DNA of 64,000 nt from Nocardia takedensis NBRC 100417 (GTDB lineage: Bacteria > Actinomycetota > Actinomycetes > Mycobacteriales > Mycobacteriaceae), in contig NZ_BAGG01000264.1 of NCBI RefSeq assembly GCF_000308695.1, positions 40,037-104,036 on the forward strand, given 5' to 3'. The notes under the pieces were generated by a model. The model did not search any database. It was given only the letters and a program-made list of their open reading frames with translations, and was not told the DNA's origin. A program made the position numbers and the translations under genes. Below, piece after piece: positions 34,774 through 43,538 of this stretch; the first letter of the stretch is position 1; the number at the start of each line of letters is the position of its first letter.

Positions 34774-35820
34774 GTGGTAACCACGAAGTACACAGGGGGA
34801 TCGATGGGCAACGCCGGGAACCTCGGTTCGCATACGAGGAGAAGTGATTTGCTGAGGGCGCCGATCTCCGCACTGTCGCCTTGTACGAATGTCGTCGAAT
34901 TATCGATTTCCGATGTGCTTCCGGCGGATTCGTCGCCGCGCACATCGGCGGTGGACATGGAACATGTGCGTACTCTCGCCGATTCCGCGGCCCCTTTTCC
35001 GCCGATTATCGTCCGCCGGGCGACGAGGCAGATCATCGACGGTTGGCATCGGCTGCACGCCGCCCGACTACGCGGCGAGCAGACCATCGCCGCGGTGCTG
35101 TTCGACGGCGACGCCACCGAGGCGTTCGTGCTGTCGGTGAAGGTGAACGCGGCGCACGGACTGCCGCTGTCGCTCACCGAACGCAAAGCCGCGGCACTGC
35201 GGATACTGCTGTCCTATCCGGAGTCCTCGGATCGGTCGATCGCCGCCGTCGCCGGGATCTCCCATCGCACCGTGGCGGCCATCCGAACCCGGTCGACTGG
35301 ACAGATTGTCCAGTCGACCGGCCGGGTCGCGGCCAACGGCGTGGTGCACCGACTGGACGGACAGCAGGGCCGCCGACGAGCGATCGAGATGTTCACCGCC
35401 GACCCGGACGCGTCGGCGCGGAAGGTGGCCGCCGCCGCCGGCATCTCGCTTACCACCGCCAAAGAAGTCCGCAAGTTGGTGCGGACCGGGCAACCGCCGG
35501 TGTCGGCCGTCGAACCCGCGCCACCCGCCGTCCCGCCCGCCGAGCCCGCGCGCGAGCCCGCCGGTCCGGGGCGGGCCGCCGCCCGGGAGGCCGACACCGC
35601 CGCGGTGCTCCAGCGGCTGCGCAAAGACCCGTCGCTGCGTTTCAGCGAGACCGGGCGCAACCTGCTGCGGCGGCTGGAGCCCCTGGTCGGACAAGGCGCC
35701 GACCTGAACGCCATGATCGCCGGCATTCCGCACCACTGCGCTCCGAGCATCGCCGAACTCGCCCAGCAGCGCTCCCGCGAGCTGCTCTACCTGGCGGATC
35801 TGCTCAACCGGCGCGGATGA
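34774..35820 (+). CDS. StrR-like (ParB-fold) pathway-specific regulator
   Basis: The GTG at 34774 follows AGGAGG with eight-base spacing; an ATG at 34804 also has a fair site. The 348-residue protein matches the StrR/NovG family layout: P-P-I-I-V-R-R then I-I-D-G-W-H-R-L-H-A-A (ParB-like), H-G-L-P-L-S-L-T-E-R-K-A-A-A-L-R-I, S-D-R-S-I-A-A-V-A-G-I-S-H-R-T-V (HTH), and a second HTH-like A-A-G-I-S-L-T-T-A-K-E-V. Family members activate antibiotic clusters by binding long palindromes. A nearly perfect such palindrome lies inside this gene (35289-35321). A second StrR-like gene stands at 57218. Confidence 0.88.
   Translation: MVTTKYTGGSMGNAGNLGSHTRRSDLLRAPISALSPCTNVVELSISDVLPADSSPRTSAVDMEHVRTLADSAAPFPPIIVRRATRQIIDGWHRLHAARLRGEQTIAAVLFDGDATEAFVLSVKVNAAHGLPLSLTERKAAALRILLSYPESSDRSIAAVAGISHRTVAAIRTRSTGQIVQSTGRVAANGVVHRLDGQQGRRRAIEMFTADPDASARKVAAAAGISLTTAKEVRKLVRTGQPPVSAVEPAPPAVPPAEPAREPAGPGRAAAREADTAAVLQRLRKDPSLRFSETGRNLLRRLEPLVGQGADLNAMIAGIPHHCAPSIAELAQQRSRELLYLADLLNRRG
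35289..35321. promoter_or_regulatory. StrR-type operator palindrome inside the regulator gene
   Basis: Two perfect 15-base arms (CCGGTCGACTGGACA and its reverse complement) are separated by GAT. Read as half-sites it is GGTCGACTG-N11-CAGTCGACC. From memory the published StrR consensus is GTTCGACTG-N11-CAGTCGAAC, with the same N11 spacing. It lies within codons for a poorly conserved linker of the StrR-like protein. Confidence 0.65.
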
Positions 35821-35845
35821 CGCCGTCGGAGGCCGACCCGACCCG

Positions 35846-37402
35846 TCAACGCCCGACCAGCACCGAATGCAGACGGTGGCGGGCACGGCCGCGAATACCG
35901 TTGCGGCGCAGCGCGGCACGGGCGGCATCCGCGCCACAGGCGCCGTGGACGGCGCCGCCGGGATGGGCGGCGGAACTCCCGAGGAAGAGGTTGCGCAGGA
36001 CGGTCTGCGGCCCGCCGAGACCGGGCAGCGGCCGGAAGGGGCCCTGCTGGTGCAGCGCCATCGTGCCACCGAGCCGAGTGCCGATGGCCGCCATATCGCC
36101 CGGGCGCCGCACCTGTCGATCGAGCAGGGCCGCCGAGAATCCGGGTGCGTGGTCCTCGATGACCGCGTCGATCTCGCGGGCCAGCAGTTCGGCGGTGGCG
36201 TCGTCGCGCACGCCGCGCGGCATCAGGGTGTAGGCCCACGCCGATTCGGTGCCCTCCGGTGAGCGCGTGGGATCGCAGGTCGTCATCTGGCCCAGGAGCA
36301 GGAACGGGCGCTCCGGTACGGCGCCACAGGCGATCTCGGCTCCCCAGCGGATCAGACCGCGCTCATCCGCGCCGATGTGCACCGTCCCCGCACCGCGCAG
36401 TTGGGGCGCCAGCCACGGAATAGGCCGCGACACCGCGTAATCGACCTTCACGACCGCGCCGTCCGGCTCGAAACGTCGGAGATCCTCGTGCACGCGGGCC
36501 GGGAGCGCCTCGGGGGCGAGCAGTTCCCGGTACAGGGTCGTCGCGGGCGTGTCGGCCACGACGGCACGCCGCACCGCGACGCGCTCGCCCGACGCGGTGC
36601 GCACCGCCGTGACGCGTCCCCCCCGCACCTCCAGAGCGGAAACCCGCACGCGGGCGCGGAGTTCGGCACCGGCCGCCCGCGCCCGGGCGACCAGTGCGTC
36701 GGTGAGCGCGCTCGCCCCGCCGACCGGGCAGGGGAAGCCGGTGTCCTGGGCGAGCATCGTCAGCAGCCATCCGACGGCCCCGGACGGCGCGGCGTTGACG
36801 GCCAGATCGCCGTGACCGCAGTTGCCCAGCAGCAGCAGTCGCGCGTGCTCGCCGCGGAACAGTTCGCGCGCCATACGGTCGGCGGGCAGCAGCAGGAACC
36901 TGGCGAAGCGTGCCAGTTCCGGCGCACCTTCGGCGCGCAGCAGCCGCACCGCTTCGCGTAGCGGGCGGCGACCGCCGAAGCCGATCTGCAGCAGGGGATC
37001 TCGTACCCGCCGCCACTGGGTCGACAACTCCAGCCAGGTCCGGGCGTCCTCGGGATGATGGCGGCCGAGTTCGTCGGCGGTCCGCCGGGGGTCCGGGTAC
37101 AAGCCCACGCCGTCCTCAGGTGTGCGTGCCGAGGCCGCCACGGTCGGCGCGTAGGCCCACCGCAATCCGAACGCCGCCAGATCCAGGCCGCGCAGCGCCG
37201 GGGAGACCACGGCCAGAGGGTGATTGGCGCTGAAGAGGTCGGCCCGGAAGCCCGCGAACAACTCGGTGGAACGGACCGCGCCGCCGAAGTCCGGTTCCTG
37301 TTCGAGCACGAGCGCGTCCCAGCCCGCGTCCGCGAGGATGTTCGCGGCCACCAGTCCGTTGTGACCGCCGCCGATCACGACGGCGTCGACAGTTTCGGTC
37401 AT
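35846..37402 (-). CDS. Phytoene desaturase-like FAD oxidoreductase
   Basis: The 518-residue flavoprotein has an N-terminal dinucleotide site V-V-I-G-G-G-H-N-G-L with E-Q-E-P-D-F-G-G following, and a C-terminal F-L-G-S-S-A-A-H-P-G-G-A-V-H-G motif. This is the CrtI/PYROXD2-like family. CrtI relatives desaturate or isomerise polyenes. In cinnamoyl-lipid type II PKS clusters, as I recall, such an enzyme oxidises the cyclised polyene to an arene. It is divergent from the ACP gene of the type II operon and convergent with the StrR-like gene, and fits a role in that pathway. Confidence 0.85.
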   Translation of the reverse strand: MTETVDAVVIGGGHNGLVAANILADAGWDALVLEQEPDFGGAVRSTELFAGFRADLFSANHPLAVVSPALRGLDLAAFGLRWAYAPTVAASARTPEDGVGLYPDPRRTADELGRHHPEDARTWLELSTQWRRVRDPLLQIGFGGRRPLREAVRLLRAEGAPELARFARFLLLPADRMARELFRGEHARLLLLGNCGHGDLAVNAAPSGAVGWLLTMLAQDTGFPCPVGGASALTDALVARARAAGAELRARVRVSALEVRGGRVTAVRTASGERVAVRRAVVADTPATTLYRELLAPEALPARVHEDLRRFEPDGAVVKVDYAVSRPIPWLAPQLRGAGTVHIGADERGLIRWGAEIACGAVPERPFLLLGQMTTCDPTRSPEGTESAWAYTLMPRGVRDDATAELLAREIDAVIEDHAPGFSAALLDRQVRRPGDMAAIGTRLGGTMALHQQGPFRPLPGLGGPQTVLRNLFLGSSAAHPGGAVHGACGADAARAALRRNGIRGRARHRLHSVLVGR

Positions 37403-37477
37403 CTCGCGATGCTACTGGTCGGGTCGGGCTCCGGGCTTCGCGCGCGAATCGGTCGACTTTCCTGGGATCCACCGGCC

Positions 37478-37506
37478 TTGACTGGTTATCGCGGGTCGGG
37501 TTCAAT
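37478..37506 (+). promoter_or_regulatory. Candidate promoter of the type II PKS operon
   Basis: TTGACT (37478-37483), 17-base spacer, TTCAAT (37501-37506). The -35 box is close to consensus and the -10 box matches 4 of 6. It lies in the 406-base gap between the flavoenzyme and the ACP gene. The rest of the gap holds several TCGA-rich stretches but no complete StrR-like site. Confidence 0.45.
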
Positions 37507-37808
37507 TCGAGACGGATATCGCGTCGGACATACGGAATCGGAAATAGGCGTAGTCGCGACGAGGGGTTGCCGCGGTGACAGAGCCGTTGTTCCTGCTCTC
37601 GGCATGCGGAATGGACTGTGCGGCTCCGAGGCATTCGAATCGACCGGAAATCCGGCGGGAGGGTGTTCGAGCAATGGCGCGTGCGACGAAATATTCGGGA
37701 GAACCCCGCCACGGAGTCGATCGGTCGACCGTCGTCGACTTTTCCCGGTAATTCACGAATTCAGCAGGGCGAACCGCCGAGGGATGGCGATTCCACGAAG
37801 GGGTACAG

Positions 37809-38060
37809 ATGAGTTCCACCGTCAACAGCCGTCGTGTCGAGATCAAAGAGATCGTCTGCCGAATCATCGAGATAGACGAACAAGAACTGTCGGAGGTGGC
37901 GTTGTTCAAGGACGACCACGATGTCGACTCGCTCATGGCCATCGAGATCCTGGCCGCGCTGGAGAAGACGTACGGCGTTTCCATCGATCAGGGCGAACTC
38001 GCGCGCATGGTGAACCTGGTGGGCGTCTACGAAGTGGTCGACGAGGCGCTGGCGCGCTAG
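37809..38060 (+). CDS. Acyl carrier protein of the type II PKS
   Basis: The 83-residue ACP has the phosphopantetheine site D-V-D-S-L-M-A-I-E-I (Ser about residue 39) and four-helix length. It is the first gene of the plus-strand operon and lies 35 bases before the first KS. It carries the growing chain for the KS, KR and dehydratase subunits downstream. Confidence 0.93.
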   Translation: MSSTVNSRRVEIKEIVCRIIEIDEQELSEVALFKDDHDVDSLMAIEILAALEKTYGVSIDQGELARMVNLVGVYEVVDEALAR

Positions 38061-38095
38061 CGGGCCGGTGCACCGGGCCGAGGCGGAACCACGCC

Positions 38096-39334
38096 ATGAG
38101 TGAATCATCCGTACGCCGTGTCGTCGTCACCGGCATGGGCGTCGTCTCCAGTATCGGCATGGGCGCGAGCGAGTTCGGCGCGGCGCTGCGCTCCGGTCGC
38201 AGCGCGGTGCGGCCGATCCGCGCGTTCGACACCACGGGTTACGAGCACGCGCTGGGCTGCGAGGTCGGGGAGTTCGATCCGCACCGCTGGATTCGCCACG
38301 GCAGTCCCGAGGACATGGGCCGGGCGAGCACGTTCTCGGCGTCGGCGGCCCGCATGGCGATCGAACACGCCGGGCTGACCGAGGAACGGGTGGGCGCGAG
38401 CGACGCGCTCGTCGCCGTCGGGACCACCGACGGGGAAGCCCGCGATCTCGACGGCATCGTCGAGACACAGGTGCGTCGCGGACCGTCCGAGATCTCCGGC
38501 GAGATCGCCGCCCGTGTCCCGGCGGGCAGGCTCTCGGCGGCCGTGGCGGGCGAACTCGGACTCAGCGATGTCGAGGTCGTCACCCTGCCGACGGCGTGCG
38601 CGGCGGGCAATTACGCGATCGCCTACGGCTTCGACGCGATCCGCGCGGGCGATGTCGACTTGGCGCTGTGCGGCGGCGCGGACGCGGTGTGCCGCAAGAC
38701 CTTCACCGGTTTCTATCGCATCGGCACGATCGCTCCCGAACTCTGCCAACCCTTCGATCGGGATCGCAAGGGCATCCTGACCGGTGAGGGCGCCGGGATG
38801 CTGGTGCTGGAGAGTCTCGATTCCGCGCGGGCGCGCGGCGCGCGGATTCTGGCCGAGGTTCTCGGGGCGGGCATCAACTGCGACGCCCACCATCAGGTGG
38901 CGCCCGACGAGGACAGCATCGCCGCGTGCATGCTGCTCGCGTTGGACAACGCGCGGGTGCGGCCGGAGGAGGTCGACTTCATCTCCGCGCACGGCACCGG
39001 CACCCGGGCCAACGACGTCACGGAGGCGCGCGCGGTGCGGCGGGTGTTCGGTGAGCGGACCGCGCCACCGACCGTCTCGATGAAGTCCATGCTCGGGCAC
39101 ACCATGGGTGCGGCGAGCGCGCTCGCCTCCATCGGCTGTGTGCTCGCGATCACCGACGGCTTCATTCCGCCGACGATCAACCACCGCGAAACCGATCCGG
39201 AGTGCGGGATCGACTGCGTCCCGAACCGCGCCGCCGCCGTCCGACCGCGCGTCGTGCAGAACAACAGTTTCGCCTTCGGCGGCAACAACGCGATCGTGCT
39301 CTACGGCGCCTGCGCGGACGGGGCCGACCGATGA
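38096..39334 (+). CDS. Ketosynthase of the type II PKS (complete triad)
   Basis: The 412-residue FabF-like KS has Cys168 in T-A-C-A-A-G, His299 in H-G-T-G-T and His335 in G-H-T-M-G. It condenses malonyl-ACP units. It starts 35 bases after the ACP and its stop overlaps the next KS start (ATGA). Sequence style (F-D-R-D-R-K-G-I, C-D-A-H-H) fits polyene/aryl-polyene-type type II synthases rather than aromatic minimal PKS. Confidence 0.92.
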   Translation: MSESSVRRVVVTGMGVVSSIGMGASEFGAALRSGRSAVRPIRAFDTTGYEHALGCEVGEFDPHRWIRHGSPEDMGRASTFSASAARMAIEHAGLTEERVGASDALVAVGTTDGEARDLDGIVETQVRRGPSEISGEIAARVPAGRLSAAVAGELGLSDVEVVTLPTACAAGNYAIAYGFDAIRAGDVDLALCGGADAVCRKTFTGFYRIGTIAPELCQPFDRDRKGILTGEGAGMLVLESLDSARARGARILAEVLGAGINCDAHHQVAPDEDSIAACMLLALDNARVRPEEVDFISAHGTGTRANDVTEARAVRRVFGERTAPPTVSMKSMLGHTMGAASALASIGCVLAITDGFIPPTINHRETDPECGIDCVPNRAAAVRPRVVQNNSFAFGGNNAIVLYGACADGADR

Positions 39335-40485
39335 ACGCGGGCGTGCGAACAGCCATCACCGGTATGGGGGCGGTGGCGAGCGTCGGTGACGGCGTGGACG
39401 AGGTGTTCGCGGCGCTGTGTCGCGGGCGCAGCGGTCGCGCGCCGCTGCGGGCGTTCGCGAGCGACCGCTTCCGAGCCGAGTTCGCCTACGAGATCGACGA
39501 CCGTCCGGACGGCCGCGACCTGCCCGGCCGGGCGACGAAGCATCTGCTGCACGCGGTGGCGCAAGCGGTGACGGACGCCGGTCTCGGCGAGGATCTGACC
39601 GATATCCCCGTGTTGGTCGGGACGGGGCTGCGGGAACTGCGCTCGGTCGAGTTGGCGTGGACCGAAGGCGCGGAATTCGACATCCGGAGACTGGATTTCG
39701 GCGTCGCGCTGCGGGAGCGATTCGGGACGAGGCAGGCCCACACGTTCGCCAACGCGTGCTCGGCCTCGCTGCACACCCCGGCCCTCGGCATGGACATGCT
39801 GACCGCGGGGGTCGCCGACACCGTGGTGGTCGCCGGGGTCGACACGATCACCGCGAGCATGTTCGGCGCGCTGGACCGGGTGCAGTTGACCACGCCGGAT
39901 CGCGTCCTGCCGTTCGACGAAGCCCACTGCGGCACGTTGATGGGCGACGGTGCGGCCGCGGTGGTTCTGTCCCGTCGCGCGCCCGGGGGAGAGGTTTCCC
40001 CACACGCGTTCCTGCGCGGGGTGTCCATGAACTGCGACGCCCACCACCCGACCGCGCCGGACCCGGAGAGCATCGCGCGGGCGATGCGGTCGGCTCACCT
40101 GCTCGCCGAGGTCACACCCGCCGACATCGATCTCGTCCTGCTGCACGGCACCGGCACGGTCCTCAACGACGAGGCGGAGGCCGCCGCGCTGGGCGAGGTG
40201 TTCGGTCCGTGGGCGCGGCGGCCGATCATGACGGCGCTGAAGTCCATGACCGGCCACACCTCCGGCAACTCGGGCTTGTTGAGCCTGATCGTGGCCGCCC
40301 GATCGCTCGCGACGGGCGCGGTGCCGCCGACGCTGGGCCTGCGGAATCCGATCGCCCCGGCGCGGCAGTGGCGCTTCGCCCGCACCGAACGCGACACCGT
40401 GGCCGCACCGTCGCGCCTCGCGCAGATCGACGCGTTCGGTTTCGGCGGGGTCAACGCGGTGGCGATCCTGGAGAGTGCGTCGTGA
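39331..40485 (+). CDS. Second ketosynthase (complete triad)
   Basis: The 384-residue protein is another KS, with Cys143 in N-A-C-S-A-S, His272 in L-H-G-T-G-T and His309 in T-G-H-T-S-G. All three catalytic residues are kept, so it is not an ordinary chain-length factor. It is somewhat short because the segment before the nucleophile is reduced. Both ends overlap neighbouring genes by four bases. It may start, elongate or move the chain, or make a second chain. Confidence 0.88.
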   Translation: MNAGVRTAITGMGAVASVGDGVDEVFAALCRGRSGRAPLRAFASDRFRAEFAYEIDDRPDGRDLPGRATKHLLHAVAQAVTDAGLGEDLTDIPVLVGTGLRELRSVELAWTEGAEFDIRRLDFGVALRERFGTRQAHTFANACSASLHTPALGMDMLTAGVADTVVVAGVDTITASMFGALDRVQLTTPDRVLPFDEAHCGTLMGDGAAAVVLSRRAPGGEVSPHAFLRGVSMNCDAHHPTAPDPESIARAMRSAHLLAEVTPADIDLVLLHGTGTVLNDEAEAAALGEVFGPWARRPIMTALKSMTGHTSGNSGLLSLIVAARSLATGAVPPTLGLRNPIAPARQWRFARTERDTVAAPSRLAQIDAFGFGGVNAVAILESAS

Positions 40486-41429
40486 GCGCGGACGAGGTGG
40501 TGGTGACCGGAGTCGGCACGACGCTGGCGGGCGCGGGCGGGCGCGGCGCCCTGCTCGACGCCGACAGCGTGGTGGGCGCGGACCCGGTCGTCACCGTCAG
40601 CGGTCGCGGCGTCCGATATCTGGATCGCGCGACCCGACTCGCGCTGTCGGCGGCGGGCGACTGCCTCGCCGAAGCCGGGGTCCTGCTCGGCCCGAAAGCC
40701 ACCGAGGGCGACGGCATCGCGGTGGTCGCCAGCTCGAACTTCGGCAATCTCGACACGGTGTGCGAGATGTCGGCGCGCATCGCCGCCGAGACCTCCGCGG
40801 CGCTGAGCGCCCTGGCGCTGCCCACCGCGTCCAGCAATGTCCTGGCCGCCGCGACCGCCCGGTGGTATAGCCTGCGCGGGCCGAATCTCCTGCTGTGCAA
40901 CGGGAACACCTCCGGTCTGGACGCGATCGGATGGGCCGTGGCCTTGCTGCGGGCGCGACGCTGCGCCGGTGTTCTCGTGGTCGGGGCCGAACCGCGCAAC
41001 GAGGTGGTCGCCCGGTTCACGGGAGTGGCGGCACCGGAACTGTTCGAGGGCGCCGTCGCCGTGTACCTGGAGAGCTCGGATCGCGCCCGGGCGCGCGGAG
41101 CCCGCGCGATGGCCCGGATCGGCGCGTACGCGCGCGCGGACTCGCCCGCGGCGTACGTCGAGAAGATCGGCCGGGACGCGGCGCGCGCCTGTGATCTGTG
41201 GTTGACCGAGGACACCGACCCGGACGCGGGGTTGGACGGACTCACCCGGCGCGCGCTGGCCCCCCGTTACGGATGGTCTTCGGGAGCGCACGGCGTCCTG
41301 CAATGCGCGGCGGCGGTCGCCTGGCTCGAATCGGGCGGCGGCGCGGCGGTGATGACGAGCGGCGGTGACGACGACTTCGCGGGGTTGGTCGTGAGCGGGC
41401 ACCTGTCGGTGCCGGACGAAGGGAACTGA
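40482..41429 (+). CDS. Degenerate ketosynthase-like subunit A (short, no Cys)
   Basis: The GTG start overlaps the stop of the preceding KS. The 315-residue protein keeps the thiolase fold N-terminus (V-V-V-T-G-V-G-T) and the nucleophile elbow, but the elbow reads C-N-G-N-T-S-G, so Asn142 stands where Cys should be. The usual H-G-T-G-T is missing and G-H-T is replaced by W-S-S-G-A-H-G. The chain is about 90 residues shorter than a KS. It is probably a chain-length-factor-like partner or scaffold. Confidence 0.8.
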   Translation: MSADEVVVTGVGTTLAGAGGRGALLDADSVVGADPVVTVSGRGVRYLDRATRLALSAAGDCLAEAGVLLGPKATEGDGIAVVASSNFGNLDTVCEMSARIAAETSAALSALALPTASSNVLAAATARWYSLRGPNLLLCNGNTSGLDAIGWAVALLRARRCAGVLVVGAEPRNEVVARFTGVAAPELFEGAVAVYLESSDRARARGARAMARIGAYARADSPAAYVEKIGRDAARACDLWLTEDTDPDAGLDGLTRRALAPRYGWSSGAHGVLQCAAAVAWLESGGGAAVMTSGGDDDFAGLVVSGHLSVPDEGN

Positions 41430-41434
41430 GAGCG

Positions 41435-42412
41435 ATGAGCACGTCGACGGCGAACGAACTGCGCGCCCGGTGCGACTCGGTGCGCGACGCACCGAGTCGG
41501 GTCGCCCTGCGGCCGCGCTACGAGGGTTCGAATATCTGCACGTGGATCGGCTTCAAACACGTGAACTACCTGGTCGAGGAGGCGGTGCTGGACCATTTCC
41601 GCGCCGCGGGCCTGCCCGCCAGGGCGCTGTTCGAGGAGTACGGCCTCGGATTGGACCTCGTCGGGTTGAACACGCGCATAGCCCACGCGCTGCACATGGA
41701 CGATCTCGTCGAGGCGACCGTCACGCCGACCACCGCGGGCGAGGAGGCGGGGTTCGGCTTCCGTGTGCGACTGACCGTCGAGCGCGACGGCAAACAGGTC
41801 CGCGCGGCGGCGGCCACCGTGCGGGCGGTGCTGGTACCCGGCACATTCGGCGGCGACATCGCCGAATGTCCCGCCGAACTCGCGCCGTTCGTGGTGTCGG
41901 GCCCGATCGATCCGGCAGCACCGAGCGCGGAGGTCGACGTCACCGACCGTGCCGCGGTGCTGAAACAACTGACCGCCGGCCGCAACGCCTTCGGCTGGAA
42001 ATGGCGCATCCCGTACTTCTACTGCCATTTCACCGAGCGGCTGCAGATGTCCGGGTATCTGCGGCAGATGGAGGAGGTGGTCGACCTGTTCCTGGCCGAC
42101 CGCGACATCTCGATCAGACAACTGCTCGCGGACCGGAAATGGATCCCGGTGGTCCCCGCTTCCTCGATCCGCATCCTCGACCACGCGCGGATGGAAGAGG
42201 ACCTCTACACCGTCTTCACGGTCGAAGATGTCTACAAGGAGTTCACCTATTCCGCGCGGATGGACTGCTACGTCGTGCGTGACGGCGCGTTGCTGCACAC
42301 CGCGACCGGCGCCATCACCCACGGCTACGCGGTGATCGAGGACCGCCGCGACTGGTCGCTGGCCTCGTTCGACGATCGGGTGCTCGAGGCGCTGCGCGTC
42401 GAAGCGAAGTGA
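41435..42412 (+). CDS. Tandem hotdog thioesterase-like protein
   Basis: The 325-residue protein contains two 4-hydroxybenzoyl-CoA-thioesterase-like hotdog units. The first (about 20-140) has F-K-H-V-N-Y-L-V-E-E, the second (about 185-310) has H-F-T-E-R-L-Q-M-S-G-Y and D-H-A-R-M-E-E. It could hydrolyse or transfer the finished acyl chain from ACP, or carry out a dehydration. The second unit lacks the usual D-x-x-x-H/N pattern, so one active site per pair is likely. It sits between two degenerate KS genes in a single operon. Confidence 0.7.
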   Translation: MSTSTANELRARCDSVRDAPSRVALRPRYEGSNICTWIGFKHVNYLVEEAVLDHFRAAGLPARALFEEYGLGLDLVGLNTRIAHALHMDDLVEATVTPTTAGEEAGFGFRVRLTVERDGKQVRAAAATVRAVLVPGTFGGDIAECPAELAPFVVSGPIDPAAPSAEVDVTDRAAVLKQLTAGRNAFGWKWRIPYFYCHFTERLQMSGYLRQMEEVVDLFLADRDISIRQLLADRKWIPVVPASSIRILDHARMEEDLYTVFTVEDVYKEFTYSARMDCYVVRDGALLHTATGAITHGYAVIEDRRDWSLASFDDRVLEALRVEAK

Positions 42413-42422
42413 CCGGTGCGCC

Positions 42423-42746
42423 GTGCCCTCCTACCTGCTGATCGAGTCCCGCGCACCGGGTTCGGCCGCCGCCGACCGGTTCGTCGGCGATGCCTGCCGG
42501 CTGCGGCACGGCGGCGCGCGGGTGGTGCTGGCGCTGATCCAGGACGGCGTACTCGCCGCGGTCCCCGGCGTGCTGCCGCGCCTGGCGGAGTTCACCGGTG
42601 CGGGTGGCGCGGTGTGGGCCGAGGACTGGTCGATCGCGCAGCGCGGGGTGGCCCGGTCCGACCTCGCGGCGGGCGTGATCGCGGTCGGCATGGACCGGAT
42701 CGCCGAAACCCTGCTGCGGCAAGAGGTTCGGGCGGTGTGGCACTGA
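42423..42746 (+). CDS. TusB/DsrH-like protein
   Basis: The 107-residue product resembles TusB/DsrH of the sulfur relay: L-L-I-E-S-R at the start, A-L-I-Q-D-G-V-L-A-A-V-P-G in the middle, A-E-D-W-S-I-A-Q-R-G-V and a closing R-A-V-W-H. Escherichia coli TusB has the same L-x-Q-D-G-V-x-A-A-V and D-L-x-A-R-G landmarks. The GTG start lies ten bases after the previous gene. In the relay TusB is the non-catalytic subunit of the TusBCD hexamer. It is the first of three such genes in a row inside a PKS operon. Confidence 0.7.
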   Translation: MPSYLLIESRAPGSAAADRFVGDACRLRHGGARVVLALIQDGVLAAVPGVLPRLAEFTGAGGAVWAEDWSIAQRGVARSDLAAGVIAVGMDRIAETLLRQEVRAVWH

Positions 42747-42747
42747 C

Positions 42748-43155
42748 ATGAGACATGAGCCCACCTCCTGTGACGTCCTGATCAAGCTGCTGGGAGCGCC
42801 GCACCGGGACGATCTGATCGGCAGCGCGCTGCGCTTGGCGCACGCGTTGCTCGGCCGCGGTGCGCGGGTCCAGGTGTGGGCCTGCGGTGACGCCACGCGA
42901 CTGACCAGCGCCGCCCTCGGCGACGAGAAACCGATCGACGTCACCGACCATACGACCCGTTACCCGTCCACCGCGGCCGTCGTGCGCGACCTGCTCGCCG
43001 CGCACCCGGATCGGTTGCGCTGGTACGTGTGTCGGTTCTGCTGCCGGGACCGCGCGGCGCCCGAGCAGATACCGCAGGTCGTGGTGCGCTCGCCCGGGGC
43101 GTTCTGGCGGCACGTCGAAGTGTCCGGCAAGGTGCTGGCAGTGGGGGCGGTCTGA
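42748..43155 (+). CDS. TusD/DsrE-like protein
   Basis: The 135-residue protein has the DsrE-like fold pattern: S-A-L-R-L-A-H-A-L-L-x-R-G then V-Q-V-W-A-C-G-D-A-T. A cysteine-rich loop V-C-R-F-C-C-R-D-R follows, where TusD has its persulfide Cys. The end (S-G-K-V-L-A-V-G) fits the terminal strand. Three cysteines in the loop are more than usual. A sulfur-carrying function is possible. It starts one base after the TusB-like gene's stop. Confidence 0.68.
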   Translation: MRHEPTSCDVLIKLLGAPHRDDLIGSALRLAHALLGRGARVQVWACGDATRLTSAALGDEKPIDVTDHTTRYPSTAAVVRDLLAAHPDRLRWYVCRFCCRDRAAPEQIPQVVVRSPGAFWRHVEVSGKVLAVGAV

Positions 43156-43157
43156 TC

Positions 43158-43538
43158 GTGTCCGCCACCACTCTGCTGATCCTGGAACGCGGCCACCGCG
43201 GCTGGCTGGAGACCCAGTTCTCCGACGAACTGTATTTCGCCGCCGCCCTGTACCGGCAGGGCGGCGGCCTCGACATCCATCTGCGCGGCACCGCGGCCGG
43301 ATACGCCATCGATACCGGCGTCGTCGCCACGTCCGGCATCGCGCCGTCTGTGCGTCCCGCCGACCCGCGCCGTTCACTGCGTGCCTTGCTGGCCGCGGGC
43401 GCCCGGGTGTGGGTCGATGCGACGGACCTGCGCATGTTCGGGGACAGTGCCGCGCGGCGGCTGATACCCGGAGTCCGTCCGGTCGCCGCCGGAGAGGGCC
43501 CGGACTGGCCCGACTACGAGAGGGTGTGGTTCTTCTGA
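43158..43538 (+). CDS. TusC/DsrF-like protein
   Basis: The 126-residue product has T-L-L-I-L-E-R-G, F-S-D-E-L-Y-F-A-A-A-L, a central A-R-V-W-V-D strand and ends D-Y-E-R-V-W-F-F. It resembles TusC/DsrF but carries no Cys at the expected place. I start it at the GTG at 43158, right after the TusD-like stop. Its last bases overlap the next KS-like gene. With its two neighbours it completes a B-D-C set. Confidence 0.6.
   Translation: MSATTLLILERGHRGWLETQFSDELYFAAALYRQGGGLDIHLRGTAAGYAIDTGVVATSGIAPSVRPADPRRSLRALLAAGARVWVDATDLRMFGDSAARRLIPGVRPVAAGEGPDWPDYERVWFF

Noticed and set aside
37403..37808. Possible StrR-like operators near the ACP promoter (several TCGAC-containing stretches)
   Set aside because: Only single half-sites (e.g. 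GGTCGACTT) are present; none has a partner at N11 spacing.
38105..39184. Minus-strand frame inside the first KS gene
   Set aside because: The plus strand has the complete KS triad and couples to its neighbours by overlaps.
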